In this document: one piece after another, positions 53,301 to 63,244 of the stretch
Layout of the letters: every line of letters begins with the position of its first letter
Position numbering within the stretch: position 1 is the first letter of the stretch
From: Galeopsis tetrahit
Taxonomy: Eukaryota > Streptophyta > Magnoliopsida > Lamiales > Lamiaceae
Length of the DNA: 64,000 nucleotides
Assembly: GCA_963675135.1 (NCBI GenBank)
Contig: OY776132.1
Span: 9,486,001-9,550,000 of the forward strand
Direction: 5' to 3'
Made by a program: the position numbers and the translations under genes
Notes under the pieces: model-generated
What the model was told of the DNA's origin: nothing
Seen by the model: only the letters and a program-made list of their open reading frames with translations
Database searches by the model: none

Positions 53301-53647
53301 CCTGTTAGAAGGTTTTGTTTTGTTCTCTTATCACTTATGAGACACTCATCTTTAGAGAATTTGACTGAGTAACCAGTGCCACAAAAATGAGAAACAGATA
53401 ATAAATTAAACTTAAGACCTTCTACATATGATACATCATGTACCTCAATGTCACCATTTTTAAGGGTGCCATATCCTTTTGTGCTACCGTGCGCGTTATC
53501 ACCAAAGAAGACTTTTGGACCTTTCTTCTCTATGTAGTTGGTTAGCAGGGCTTTGGTTCCTGTCATGTGAGTTGAGCATCCACTATCTATGTACCATGTT
53601 TCTCCTGCTAGACCTCCTCTTCTGTATAGGTCCCTCCTTTCCTGCAA
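50363..53647 (-). CDS. pol: Family A pol polyprotein (1,094 aa), intact (A3)
   Basis: Complete, uninterrupted copia polyprotein. Protease DSG at residues 21-23. GAG-pre-integrase His149/His154 and a CDAC pair near 183. Integrase catalytic triad at about D214, D277 and E313, with the 35-residue spacing of the DD35E family. RT runs about 600-860 with YVDD near 779-782. RNase H runs about 900-1094 (SDSDYGG, STTEAEYMAA, YCDSSSA). The frame begins TTG CAG, and no ATG precedes the protease. Unlike A0 and A2, where the gag stop is in the pol frame, A3 has one base fewer in the junction, so gag and pol are in different frames. It would supply all enzymes for copying and insertion. Confidence 0.96.
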   Translation of the reverse strand: MQERRDLYRRGGLAGETWYIDSGCSTHMTGTKALLTNYIEKKGPKVFFGDNAHGSTKGYGTLKNGDIEVHDVSYVEGLKFNLLSVSHFCGTGYSVKFSKDECLISDKRTKQNLLTGSRKGSMYLANWNSCPKDTCLLVKSPKDVSWLWHKRLSHLNFKTMNKLARESLVDGLPNELYCKDQVCDACQQGKQTKVSFKTKKTASTSRVLELLHMDLFGPITPTTLTGRKYTLIVVDDYSKFTWVIFPYKKSETQQKLPELLKRIQVEKGEPIVKIRSDKGTEFINSYIIAYCTSNGIQHETSSARTPQQNGVAERRVRTLKEAARTLLAEFSTPKKLWAEAINTACHTQNRSGIHKIHEKTPYELWKGRKPRVSYFHIFGCKCFIHNNGKSKLNAFDAKADEGIFLGYSSTSKAFRVLNKRTLLVEETPHVVFDETCEKNAVETNSAADQMRHLVIKSKPDEFIEVNEPFPEEPEEDKPHRPVTRSQTQAGQANQNQDAPIPNARGNDLFDTQDTDDDRPNQVNPPDGTRSDEDPNSSNADTPVRRTWRNNHPSNLILGGAESGVKTRRQLIQNSQSSMFCWCAFLSNIEPADIEEAMTDSNWITAMQEELNQFERNEVWELVDRPENHNVVGTKWVFKNKKDENDVITRNKARLVAKGYSQSEGIDYDETFAPVARLEAIRLFLAYASYMGFKVYQMDVKSAFLNGILIEEVYVEQPPGFEKGDQVYRLKKALYGLKQAPRAWYDTLSQFLLDNGYTKGKVDRTLFRIQEGEDILMVQIYVDDIIFGSPNQEMCKKFSELMQGKFEMSMMGEMNYFLGLQVKQSPEGIFINQSKYTKSLLERFKALQSKTARIPMMTSFKMEPDESGKAVDQAEYRALIGSLLYLTASRPDITFTVGVCARFQANPKQSHLEAARKILKYLKGTVNLGLWYPADDNLELSGYSDSDYGGCRIDRKSTSGTCQFLGNKLISWFSKKQTSVATSTTEAEYMAAGSCCSQLLWLVQQLKDYNVEAREVPIYCDSSSAIAITQNPVLHTRCKHVDIRHHFIRDHLEKKDIKMEKIHTDIQRADILTKPLAEERFKTLCYSLGLLDPST

Positions 53648-53652
53648 GGAAG

Positions 53653-56055
53653 TTAAGTCTTAGGTACCCATTTTTTCTTGGGTCCTTGGGTGTTAGTACT
53701 ACCCTTGGGAACCCATGTATACATTGGTCTTTTGAATAACCTTGAGCACTTGAGTTGTTTCCCTCGGGCATCACAGAACCAAATCTTACCAGTCAGCACC
53801 TTGGACTGATCTGATTTGTTCTTTGTGTCAGCTAAGTAATAGTCAAATGGTTTCCCTTTATAGGAGTGTACATATAAGATCTTTTGACTAGTTACATTCG
53901 GCCTGGGTGCATTAGCTGGTCGATGCACACGATTATATGGACCATACTCTTCTGTTCTCACAATATCATAAGAGATAGGGGGTGCAAAGAGAACAGATTT
54001 GTTTGAAGAAGTCTTCTTCTTCTTGGCTGGAGCAGCATACAGCTGAGACTGTCTCAGCCGAGATGGTCTAGGCTGTTTGCTGTTCCTCTGTACAGGCTTG
54101 GGGTTAGCTTTCCCTTTACCATTTTTGGTTTTGGGATAGTTGGCCTTAGCTGGTACAGGTGCCTTTTGGTTCATATTAGGTTCATTGTGTTTAGAACACT
54201 CACCCTTTTCATGTGTCTGAGTAGTGCACTTGTTAGGTGTACTACCCCCAGCTGGAGAGGATGTAGATGGGTTGAGTTCATATCCAAAACCCATCTTATT
54301 GCCATTTGATCTATAATATTCAGAGATACTTTCAATAGTAGTCGAAGCTTTATTGAACTCTGATATCTTTTGATTTAGGCATTCCTTCTCCTTTTCTAAG
54401 AGCTTGTGTGCCTGGAAGAGATCATCAAACTTGGATTGTAGTGAACGAAATTCCTTAGTTTCCAAAGCCTGAGTTTCTAACATCCCCTCATACAACTGAG
54501 TTATTGTGGCATTTTCTTCCCTAAGGAGTTCCACTTCTCTGGTCAGTCTTTCATTCATCGTGACCAACTCAGGGGTGTTGTCAAACTTAGTCTTTGTCAA
54601 CTTTGCAATTTCTTTCCTTAGACCCTTGTTCTCCTCTTCCACTTCTATGAAAGCTCTAGTGGCAATATCTAGATCACCTTTTACCTTTCTTAAAGATTGG
54701 TAATAGGTGTCTTCTGATTCGCCTTCAGATGAGTCTATGTCATCTGATTGTGAAAAAATAGGTGAATGGAAAGTAGTAGCATAGGAATTTACCTCATTTT
54801 CACCAATGGCCATCATAGCTAGGTCGTCTGAATCATCTGAGAAGATTTGATAGTCTGGTGATGTAGGCAGTTCATCACTTTGATATTCAGATTCTTCAGT
54901 CACCATAGCTTTCTTGTCTGAAGTTCTTCTTGGCCTTCTTTCTTCTTTGTCATCCAACTCTAGCTCAGGACATTCATAGACATAGTGTCCTGGTTTGCGA
55001 CAGTTGAAGCATGATCCAGGTTTCTGATTTGAGTTGCTTTTCCTTGGAGGAGTGGCATCTCTTCTTCTGGATCCTCGGCTGTCAGATGACTCCACATCCT
55101 TTCTAGGATGTCTTTCTGGTGTTCTATCTCTGGAGCCTCTAGAGGGTGAACTTGCTCTTTTATCTTTGAAATTTCTATAGAATCTTCTATATTTGCTGTT
55201 TTGAGTGTTCAACCTTTCAAATCTCTTGATCATAAGAGCCATTTGCTCCTTCAGACTCATGTCTGATCCTTCAAAGGCTTCTGTTTTCAGAGAGGTCTTG
55301 CCAGATGAGGTGCTTGCAGCTTTTGTATTGGCTGCCTTGAAGGCTACAGTCTTGGAGGTGGATGGGGTTGCAGTTGGCTCATCACTTCCTGAGTTCTCTT
55401 CTCTTTCCAGATCATATTCATGGGCTTTTAGGTTCTGAAATAGAGTTTGAGCAGACCACTTCTTGATATCTTGAGTATCCTTGATGATGGTCTTCTTGAG
55501 TCTCCATTTCTTGGTTACAGAATCTAAGATCTTTAGATTTTTCTCTCTATTTGTGTACTTCTTGCCCAGAGATTCTATCTCATTGATGATCTTGGTAAAT
55601 CTATTATCTAGTTGATCAATAGACTCTTCTGGTTGCATCTTGAAGTGTTCGAACTTCTTGACTGCTGTAGACAACTTGGATTCTTTGATCAACTCAGTTC
55701 CTTCACAAAGAAGTGCCAATGCCTCCCACATCTCTCTGGCTGACTCACAATGGATTACCTTTGCAATGTACTCATTTGGAAGAGTTTGCATTATGTAATC
55801 TTGAGCAATGCTATCAAGGTTTGATTGCTTCATCTCTTCTGGTGTGAGATCCTTCATGGGCTTGGGAACCAGTTCTCCAACTGGGACTTCTGGATCACCA
55901 TTTGCAGTGTTGACTGTCATGATGGTGATTGGGCCTTCAGTGATTACAGACCACATCTTGTAGTGGACAGATGTGAGATTCTTCCTCATCCTGATCTTCC
56001 AGTAGTCATAATCCACAACTGAAAACTTAGGCAACTTTCGCATGTTAGCACTCAT
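53653..56055 (-). CDS. gag: Family A Gag (800 aa), intact (A3)
   Basis: Starts at the ATG at 56055 (MSANMRKLPKFSVVDYDYWK); an open extension upstream has no ATG. A UBN2/Retrotran_gag_2-type region fills roughly the first 230 residues, followed by a basic Ser/Arg stretch. The single CCHC knuckle CFNCRKPGHYVYEC is at about 349-362, with Arg where A2 and B1 have Gly or Glu after the second Cys; the four ligands remain. Acidic, coiled-coil and basic Pro/Gln-rich parts follow. It ends KWVPKT five bases before the pol frame opens. It would form the particle and package RNA. Confidence 0.94.
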   Translation of the reverse strand: MSANMRKLPKFSVVDYDYWKIRMRKNLTSVHYKMWSVITEGPITIMTVNTANGDPEVPVGELVPKPMKDLTPEEMKQSNLDSIAQDYIMQTLPNEYIAKVIHCESAREMWEALALLCEGTELIKESKLSTAVKKFEHFKMQPEESIDQLDNRFTKIINEIESLGKKYTNREKNLKILDSVTKKWRLKKTIIKDTQDIKKWSAQTLFQNLKAHEYDLEREENSGSDEPTATPSTSKTVAFKAANTKAASTSSGKTSLKTEAFEGSDMSLKEQMALMIKRFERLNTQNSKYRRFYRNFKDKRASSPSRGSRDRTPERHPRKDVESSDSRGSRRRDATPPRKSNSNQKPGSCFNCRKPGHYVYECPELELDDKEERRPRRTSDKKAMVTEESEYQSDELPTSPDYQIFSDDSDDLAMMAIGENEVNSYATTFHSPIFSQSDDIDSSEGESEDTYYQSLRKVKGDLDIATRAFIEVEEENKGLRKEIAKLTKTKFDNTPELVTMNERLTREVELLREENATITQLYEGMLETQALETKEFRSLQSKFDDLFQAHKLLEKEKECLNQKISEFNKASTTIESISEYYRSNGNKMGFGYELNPSTSSPAGGSTPNKCTTQTHEKGECSKHNEPNMNQKAPVPAKANYPKTKNGKGKANPKPVQRNSKQPRPSRLRQSQLYAAPAKKKKTSSNKSVLFAPPISYDIVRTEEYGPYNRVHRPANAPRPNVTSQKILYVHSYKGKPFDYYLADTKNKSDQSKVLTGKIWFCDARGKQLKCSRLFKRPMYTWVPKGSTNTQGPKKKWVPKT

Positions 56056-56166
56056 GCTGTATGAGTTTTCAAAAACAAGTTTCTCAAAAGATCTGTTCAA
56101 GAGGACTACAGAAAGACTCCCTCAAGTCTTCTGATAGTCTAGAGACAGTAGTCCGTTAGAACCACT

Positions 56167-56178
56167 GCTCTGATACCA
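56167..56178 (-). promoter_or_regulatory. Primer-binding site of A3
   Basis: On the minus strand TGGTATCAGAGC starts two bases after the 5' LTR, an exact initiator Met-tRNA type site. Confidence 0.9.
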
Positions 56179-56180
56179 CT

Positions 56181-57620
56181 TGTTGGTCCCTGAACGAGTA
56201 GTGAATGGGATTAAAGTCTAGAGGGGAGGGGTGAATAGACTTTAAAACTTTTTCAAACAGAGTTGGGAACCTCTTCTGATTGCTATGTCAACTGGACTGC
56301 AAGTCTGCTGGTCCAGATGACTATAGTGATCTGACTGAAGAGGTTATATGCGGAATTATGGTGGCCCTGGTTTAGACTCGTTCTTTTAACTTGTTTTACT
56401 TATTGAAACTACTCAGCTGATGCTGGTTTGAAAGTTATGGCCTTGTTTTGAAGAGTGTTGAAATCACAGTATGCACTATATAATAATGAAAGTAAAAGCA
56501 GAAATGTAAAGTGCAGAAAGTAAATAACACCGGATTTATAGTGGTTCGGATATACGATCCTACGTCCACTCTCACGTCCTAACGTGATGTTTAATCCCTT
56601 TAATTTCCACAAATTACAAGGGTCTTGACCTTTATAGTCCCAAGGTTAGGACTTTGAGATCTGAGCCGTCCTTACAGCTGCGGTCTCCACAAGTGATTGT
56701 AAGCACTTGGACTTTTGGGGGTTTCAAAAACTTTAACCTTTCGGTGAGGGTTTGGGGTTTTTGAGATGTATCCAACTAATGGTTCAAGCTTATAATTTGC
56801 TTAACCACTATGCCTAAAACAATTGATATACAATATGAACAGGTTTCAGGTTCTTAAGGGTTGGATAGGAAGCACTTAAGAGCTATGGATAATCTAATGG
56901 ATTTCTGGCTCTTGGAGAACTCTTAGAACAATGTGGCTTTTTGCTTGATTGCTTGCTTAGCTTGTGAATTCTCTCTTGTTGCTTCTGTGTTTAGTGATTC
57001 CTCATCCTCTTGTATTTATAATGGAGATTGGGTGCAACTAGCCGTTGGAGTTGACTAGCCGTTTGAGCAATCTTCCCATAATAGCTTGATTCCTTGATTC
57101 CAGCCGCTTGATTGCTTCAATCCTGGGATCATGTCAATCTTCTAAATAAGGTAGGTCTTCGTTTGAATTGCAAGATGACTTTGGGAATCAGCCGAGTCCT
57201 GGAAGAGCACATAGTCTTCTGATCTGTACTTCTAGTCTTCTGACTACTCTTCTGGCCTTAGGTCTTCTGTCTTCTGATATCAGACGAGTACTACTCATCT
57301 GATCTGGAAATTCTTTGTACTGCTTTAGGCCATCTTCAATCTGGGACTCCATCAGATAAGTAGGTATACAAGCACCTTAACATATCTGGTCTTCAAGGAT
57401 CTTCTAGTCTTCATGTCTTCTACTCTTCTCATCTTGAGGATAGGCGTGTAAGCCAGGACTGTGCTGATCAGCTGCTATCAATACAGTTGATCACACAAGA
57501 CTAGTCTAAGCTGTTCTATACAAGTCAGCTGATCCTATTACATTTATAAACTCTAAGTGTTTTGGCCATCAAAACTATTCTAACATCAAGTGGGGCTTAG
57601 GGTGAATTTATATCCCAACA
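56181..57620 (-). repeat. 5' LTR of A3
   Basis: 1,440 bp. It carries TATAAATA (reverse, 57013-57020) and TCCAACGGCTA (reverse, 57039-57049). It is nearly identical to 46110-47549. Confidence 0.95.
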
Positions 57621-58204
57621 TCAGCACAGTCGTGACTTACATGCCTATCCTCAAGATGAGAAGTGTAGAAGACATGAAGACTAGAAGATCCTTGAAGACC
57701 AGATAAGTTAAGGTGCTTGTATACCTACTTATCTGATGGAGTCCAGATTGAAGATGGCCTAAAAGAATTACAAAGAATTTCCAGATCAGAAGAGTGTTAC
57801 TCGTCTGATATCAGAAGACAGAAGACCTAAGGCCAGAAGAGTAGTCAGAGGACTAGAAGTACAAATCAGAAGACTATGTGCTCTTCCAGGACTCGGCTGA
57901 TTCCCAAAGTCATCTTGCAATTCAAACGAAGACCTACCTTATTTAGAAGATTGACATGATCCCAGGATTGAAGCAATCAAGCGGCTGGAATCAAGGAATC
58001 AAGCTATTATGGGAAGATTGCTCAAACGGCTAGTCAACTCCAACGGCTAGTTGCACCCAATCTCCACTATAAATACAAGAGGATGAGGAATCACTAGAGA
58101 CACAGAAGCCACAAGAGAGAATTGACAAGCTAAGCAAGCAATCAAGCAAAAAGCCATTTTGTTCTAAGAGTTCTCCAAGAGCCAGAAATCCATTAGATTA
58201 TCCA
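57621..58204 (+). repeat. A2 3' LTR, second part, truncated
   Basis: Resumes with the TCAGC duplication and follows the A2 5' LTR up to CATTAGATTATCCA. It then stops at 58204, short of the last roughly 700 bases of a full LTR, against unrelated copia sequence. The MSA-like motif and TATA box are still present (about 58040-58075). Confidence 0.92.
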
Positions 58205-58770
58205 CAACAACCATGTGAGCTGTGTTAGGATTACTCATAAATTGAGTAAAAACATGCACAAAATAAGAAATATCGGGTCCAGTTATTGTTAAGTATAACA
58301 ATTTGCCAACAATGCTCCTATAAGAAGAAGGGTCAGTAAGCAAAGGAGCATCTGTATTGAGAAAAGTGTGTTTTTGATCCATAGTGGTGGAAAATGGTTT
58401 GCTCTCCAAATAGCGAAACTCATGTAGCAAGTCTAAGGTATATTTCCTTTGACACAAATGTAAACCATCAATATTCTTGGCCACCTCAATACCCAAAATA
58501 TATTTTAAAGGACCAAGATCTTTTATAGTAAATTGTTTTTGTAGGTGATCTTTTATGAAAGTGATATCTTTTAAAGAATTTCCAGTGACAATAAGATCAT
58601 CTGCATAACAAAGTATAACAGTAAATTAAGTAGTAGTAGCTTTAGTAAATAAAGAAGAGTCATCTATAGATTGAATATAACCAACAGAAAGGAGGGATTC
58701 AGAAAGTTTGTTGAACCATTGCTTGGAAGCTTGTTTCAGGCCATATAAGCTTTTATTTAGTTTGCAAACC
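58205..58770 (-). pseudogene. Old copia RT fragment of another family
   Basis: On the minus strand it encodes an RT segment: SLYGLKQASKQWF, then the catalytic CYADDLIVTG, then ILGIEVAKN and LLYLTITGPDISY. It is not family A or B; the motif variants (YADD in place of YVDD) resemble the common small copia lineages. An in-frame TAA lies just before the YADD stretch, and both ends are cut, on the left by the truncated A2 LTR and on the right by the LINE. It is a dead remnant. Confidence 0.85.
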
Positions 58771-60109
58771 ATACTTTTTTTTTTTTGAAAGGAAAAAAAT
58801 GTTTTATTATTTGAGTACCAGCAGTACTCCAGGGAGTAAAACCCTCAAGTGTTTTACATGTAATGTGATCTCACACTCAATGACCTAATCATCTGTATCT
58901 AATAGAAAGAGATTACATGTCCACAAGGCTTGGCTTTGCGCACCAATCATTGAAAGATGCCGAGTTAGGACGGCCCCTACGCTGGGAGAAGATGTTCCAG
59001 GCTTGTACGCGGACCTCGTCGAAGACCTTTTCCGCCTTCGGTTGCTCGTTCTCAAAGACTTTTTTATTACGAGCCTTCCATATGAACAAGACGATCATAC
59101 ACCACATACATTCCAAGATTGGAGTCTTTCGTTTAGCCCCTAGCAGCAGCCCACCAAATTGCAGAAGATGTTCCGCCGGTCTAATGTGGGTTGCAGAAGT
59201 GACGGAGAGCCACGAATAGGTGAGGTTCCACAATTTACTCGCGAATTCACAGCCGAAGAATAGGTGCTGTATAGTCTCCTCTTCCTGGCCGCAGAGAACG
59301 CATGAGCTGTCGTCTCCATCCGCGAGGATGTGTCGTTTCTTGAGTTCAGTCCGAGTTGCCAATCTTTCCCTTATGACCTTCCAAGCGAGCCATGAAAATT
59401 TGGATGGAGTTAGGCTATTCCAAATTTTTCGAAGGGCTTCTTGCGCAGCAGCGTGAAGAACTTGAGTCGGAGCGGACGGTTCCTGCCCATCATATGCGGA
59501 TTTTACCGAGTATGTTCCATCATTGGACAGCTTCCATTTCCATGAATCGTCGGTGTGCTCCTACAAGTTAATTGTGCCTAACAAGAGATTAAGATGGACA
59601 ACTAAATTTTCCTCCCACGAGAACAAATTTCTCCTCCATGTTAAATTCCATTTCCATATGCCATTCACCCATTCACCACACTCACTGATCTTTGCGTGTT
59701 TGTTAATACAAATGGAGAAGAGTCTTGGAAAGAGCTCTTTAAGGTTTGCTTCATCAAGCCACTTGTCGAACCAGAATGACGTGCTTCCTCCATTGCCTAA
59801 TGTTTTTATCATGTTTTTTCCAAATTGCTGTTGGATGTGTTTGAAGACAGCAGCTCCACCATGTTTATCCACCAGTTTGAGGCTAGGGCCCTGTTCGCCA
59901 TTGTCCCGGAACCTGCTATCGAGTTAACGTCGTATTTGGAATCGAGTATCCTCACCCAAAGTGAGTTGGGTTCAACCCGAATCCTCCACGCCCACCTGCC
60001 AAGAAGAGATTTATTAAAACGGTCAATATTTTTCACTCCTAATCCCCCATCAATTTTTTCTCTACAAACATCGTTCCATGAGACCCATGGGATTTTTGTA
60101 GAGCACACC
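58771..60109 (-). mobile_element. 5'-truncated LINE remnant
   Basis: The T12 run at 58775-58786 is the poly(A) tail of an element on the minus strand. Upstream in element order, fragments in three frames encode the C-terminal end of a plant non-LTR reverse transcriptase: WNDVCREKIDGGLGVKNI and NKSLLGRWAWR (about 60000-60070), NGGSTSFWFDKW (about 59780), and the zf-RVT zinc-binding motif CVLCGQEEETIQHLFFGC (about 59250-59310). Frame changes between them show it is decayed. The catalytic RT core is beyond the B2 insertion at 60110 or lost. It inserted into the older copia RT fragment. Confidence 0.85.
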
Positions 60110-61408
60110 TGTTGGGATATGAATCCTAGAACAAGTCCTAGATGATGATTAAAAGATGAAGTTTTGATAAGCCAAAAGTAGTATGAATATATTCTAAGTG
60201 TTGACTGTTCTAGTCTAGTTGAGTTGAGTAATCTTGTACCAGACCAGTAGAGTTCACATGAGTTCACATAAAAAGATAAGTGTGTTTATTATTAAAAGAT
60301 AAGTACATTCTATAAGTACTTCATATATGTTTAGTTTGTTACTGAGCTAATTAATGATTGTATAGAGCTCATGATTTTTATATGTAATAGATTAGTTCAT
60401 TGTATAGATTTTAAGTTGACTAAGCTTGTATTATAAAAGCTTAATGTAATGTAATAGTCTTGATAAGTTTAGTATAGTCATCTATTGAAGATCGAATGAA
60501 GACAAGACAAGAAGAGTCGAAGTCTACTACTCAAGATGGACTACAAGACAAGACAAGTGTATTCAAGTCTACTCAAGACAAGTCAACGTGAAGGTTATTA
60601 GTCAAATACGCGTGAAGTAATAAAGATATAAGAAGTTAGTTATGGAATAACTAATTCATAACAGAAACGCGTGGATTGATAAGAAGATTCAGTTGAAGGT
60701 AGTTATCAAGAAAAGTTGGTTACAACTTACTAGTTCTTGATAAAGTGAAGTCTATAAATACTTCATAGTGATGATCATTTGAAGACTACTGATACACTGA
60801 CGTTCATACTCAAGTGAAGATATATTGAAGATTACTCTCAGAGTTTGATTGAAGTTCAGATAGAAGCCAGAAGACAAGTGAAGAATTCAAGAAGGCTACT
60901 ACTGAAGATCAGAGAAGTTTTTAGTTTTTGTTTGTAATTGTTCAAGTTGCTAGTTGCTTGTTAAAAAGCTAGTTAGATCATAGGTGTATCTGGAGGTATT
61001 ACCTTGTGAAGATCTAAGTCTTCTTCTTGGGACTCTAAAGACAGGAATTATACACTTTGTACTCGATTGGAAGAGTTTAGTGGAAACATCACAACTGGGT
61101 TTGTGAGAGTGGATGTAGACAAGTTGTCGAACCACTATAAATCTTTGTGTGGTTTACTTTACTGTTTTAATTGTTTAATTGCTTAACTGTTTAAACTGCT
61201 ACTACACTAGACAAGTTGAGTATTCATAAGAACAGAGTTCTCGAATTTATAAGTTGAGTATAATCTTGAATTGGGCTCATTGTTAATTTCGTATTCCGCA
61301 TATTGTATTCTGATATTTCGATAGATTTTTGAAAAAGTCTATTCACCCCCCCCCCTATAGACATTTTCACTAGCTTACTCGTTATTAACTCAACTTTGGG
61401 GACCTACA
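60110..61408 (+). repeat. 5' LTR of B2
   Basis: TGTTGGGATATGAATCC...GGGGACCTACA, 1,299 bp. It has a C10 run within a GTCTAT/ATAGAC inverted repeat near 61338-61363, a CACA/TGTG stem near 61090, and TATAAATAC near 60752. It lacks the AACGG motif of the A and C LTRs. Confidence 0.94.
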
Positions 61409-61410
61409 AG

Positions 61411-61422
61411 TGGTATCAGAGC
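61411..61422 (+). promoter_or_regulatory. Primer-binding site of B2
   Basis: TGGTATCAGAGC starts two bases after the 5' LTR. Confidence 0.9.
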
Positions 61423-61608
61423 AGTAGTTTACGAACTGCTGTTTCTTGATAACCGACTTAAGACTTAGGGTGAAGTCTTGGTCCTTGTTTGTACTTGCTT
61501 ACGTGTTCTTGATCAATATTCTTGTTCTATCTGTTTCGTGCTCACTGTTCTTGATCTATCTGTTTTTCTTGATCATATAACTGATTAGCACCAATCTACT
61601 GCAATAAC

Positions 61609-63244
61609 ATGTCCCTTGAAATTAGTGCTAACAAGTTACCCATGTTCCAGGTTCAAGACTACGACTACTGGAAGTTGCGAATGGAGGCCATTTTCAGCTC
61701 CACACACGACCTAATGATCTCTGTTGTGACCGAGGGACCGATCGTGACAATGGTTCCAAATACTGCTATTCTTGACCCAAGCAAACCAATTGGTACTCTC
61801 GTCAAGAAACCCAGGTCAGAGCTAACCTCAGAAGAAATGCGTCAAAATAACTTGGATAGTTTGGAAAAGAACTACATCTTACACACACTTCCTAACGAGT
61901 ATCTAGGAAAGGTGTTAAAATGTAAGACTGCCAAAGAAATGTGGGATAGGCTAGCTATCATTTGTGAAGGAACTTCCCTGATCAAAGAAAGCAAACTCTC
62001 CACAGTTGTCCAAAGATTTGAATCATTTCGGATGAAAGCTGGCGAATCTATCGACCAGCTGGATACTCGTTTTACTAAGATTATGAATGATCTTGAAGTC
62101 CTTGGTAAAACTTATACTCCTCGTGAGATCAATCTTAGGATTCTGAAGAGTCTTGATAGCCGTTGGAAAATGGTGAAGATGCTTGTTAAGAACACTCAAG
62201 ACATAGATAGGTGGTCTGCTGAAACCATGTTTCAAACTCTTAAAGCCCATGAGTTTGATTTAGACGAAGATGAACCACTAGCCAGTAGTGATAGAGAACA
62301 TACTGTATCTAAGAACGTTGCCTTTAAGTCTAGCTCTTCTAAGTCCTCTAAGGTAGATAAGTCTAAGTCTAAGACTAAGTCTGCTTCTGTGAAAGATGAG
62401 TTGGATACTGATCTTAAACTGAAGGATCAGGTGAACCTTATGGTTAGGAAGTTTGATAGGCTGAATAAACGTTTCGGTAGATATAAGAAGTTCTATAGAG
62501 ATCATAAAGAATCAACTTCTAAGAACTCGTCTGAGACCAGACGAGACCGAAACTCGTCCGAAAGGAGAGACGAAGTCTCGAAAGGTAATAGGCGAGATAG
62601 AGAGTCTGACGATAGGAAGATTCAGCGTTCTGATAGACGTGATAAACGTAGGGACAAATCTCCTATTAAAAAGGCTACTAATGATCTCTTGTGCTATAAT
62701 TGTGAAAAGCCAGGTCATTACATTTACGAATGCCCAGACCTGAGAAGGCAATGATGGCCAATGATACAACCGTGGCAAGAAGGCAATGATGGCCAATGAT
62801 GACTCTGATTCGGATTCAGACGAGTTACCATCGTCCTTATCTAGTCACTCGACTGATCCAGATCACGATGAAGCTTTCATAGTAGATGATGGCCTATGCT
62901 GCATGGCTAAAATCGATCAAGAGGTATCATCTGCTACATCTTTTCAATCTTGTGATGATTCAGAATCTGATGAAAGTGACACAGCTAGTAGCGAAGTAGG
63001 AAGTAGTCTTCAACACTCGACTAGTGAAGTCGAAGACGACCTTCTACTAGCTAACCAAGCTTTCATTGAAGTCAGTGATGAAAACATCGCCTTAAAACAA
63101 GAAATCATTGATCTTAAGGAAGCTCAGTCTAAAGTAGATCCTAATGTAACAGTCCTAAATGAACGCTTGACTGAAGAGTTAAGACAACTCAAAGAAAAGT
63201 GTGCATTGACAGACAGGTTATATCAAGACCTACTTAAGACACAT
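61609..63244 (+). pseudogene. gag: B2 gag, frameshifted and truncated
   Basis: Starts MSLEISANKLPMFQVQDYDYWK and matches B1 Gag through the zinc knuckle CYNCEKPGHYIYEC (about 62692). Just after it, 42 bases of the B1 sequence are replaced by 19 bases that duplicate a downstream segment (direct repeats at 62744-62765 and 62779-62800). The net change of 23 bases shifts the frame, giving a stop at 62754. The original frame resumes at 62786 (MMANDDSDSDSDELP) and runs to the B3 insertion at 63245. Confidence 0.92.

Larger units (their letters stand above)
46110..57620 (-). mobile_element. Family A element A3, minus strand, intact gag and pol
   Basis: 11,511 bp between TGTTGGTCCCTG and ATCCCAACA, flanked by TCAGC at 46105-46109 and 57621-57625. 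Both LTRs are 1,440 bp and differ by only about seven substitutions and two short indels. It contains PBS, full gag, full pol, a shortened spacer, an N-terminally deleted ORF3 and a polypurine tract. About 3.1 kb of spacer and ORF3 is missing relative to A0. Confidence 0.95.
18635..58204 (+). mobile_element. Family A element A2, split by three nested insertions
   Basis: The 5' LTR (18635-20075) and the split 3' LTR (45952-46109 plus 57621-58204) share variants absent from other A copies (GTCAGAGGAC and CTAGAGACAC) and differ at only four positions over about 737 compared bases. Between them lie gag, pol, spacer and ORF3 in order. They are interrupted by B1 (20850-33913), the solo C LTR (42804-44314) and A3 (46110-57620), each with a 5-bp target duplication. 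Without the insertions A2 would be about 13.5 kb. Its left end abuts A1 spacer; its right LTR is truncated at 58204. Confidence 0.9.
60110..63244 (+). mobile_element. Family B element B2, 5' part
   Basis: Plus-strand 5' LTR, PBS and gag, interrupted at 63245 by a further family B LTR in the opposite orientation. Its continuation lies outside the window. It is inserted in the LINE. Confidence 0.92.
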
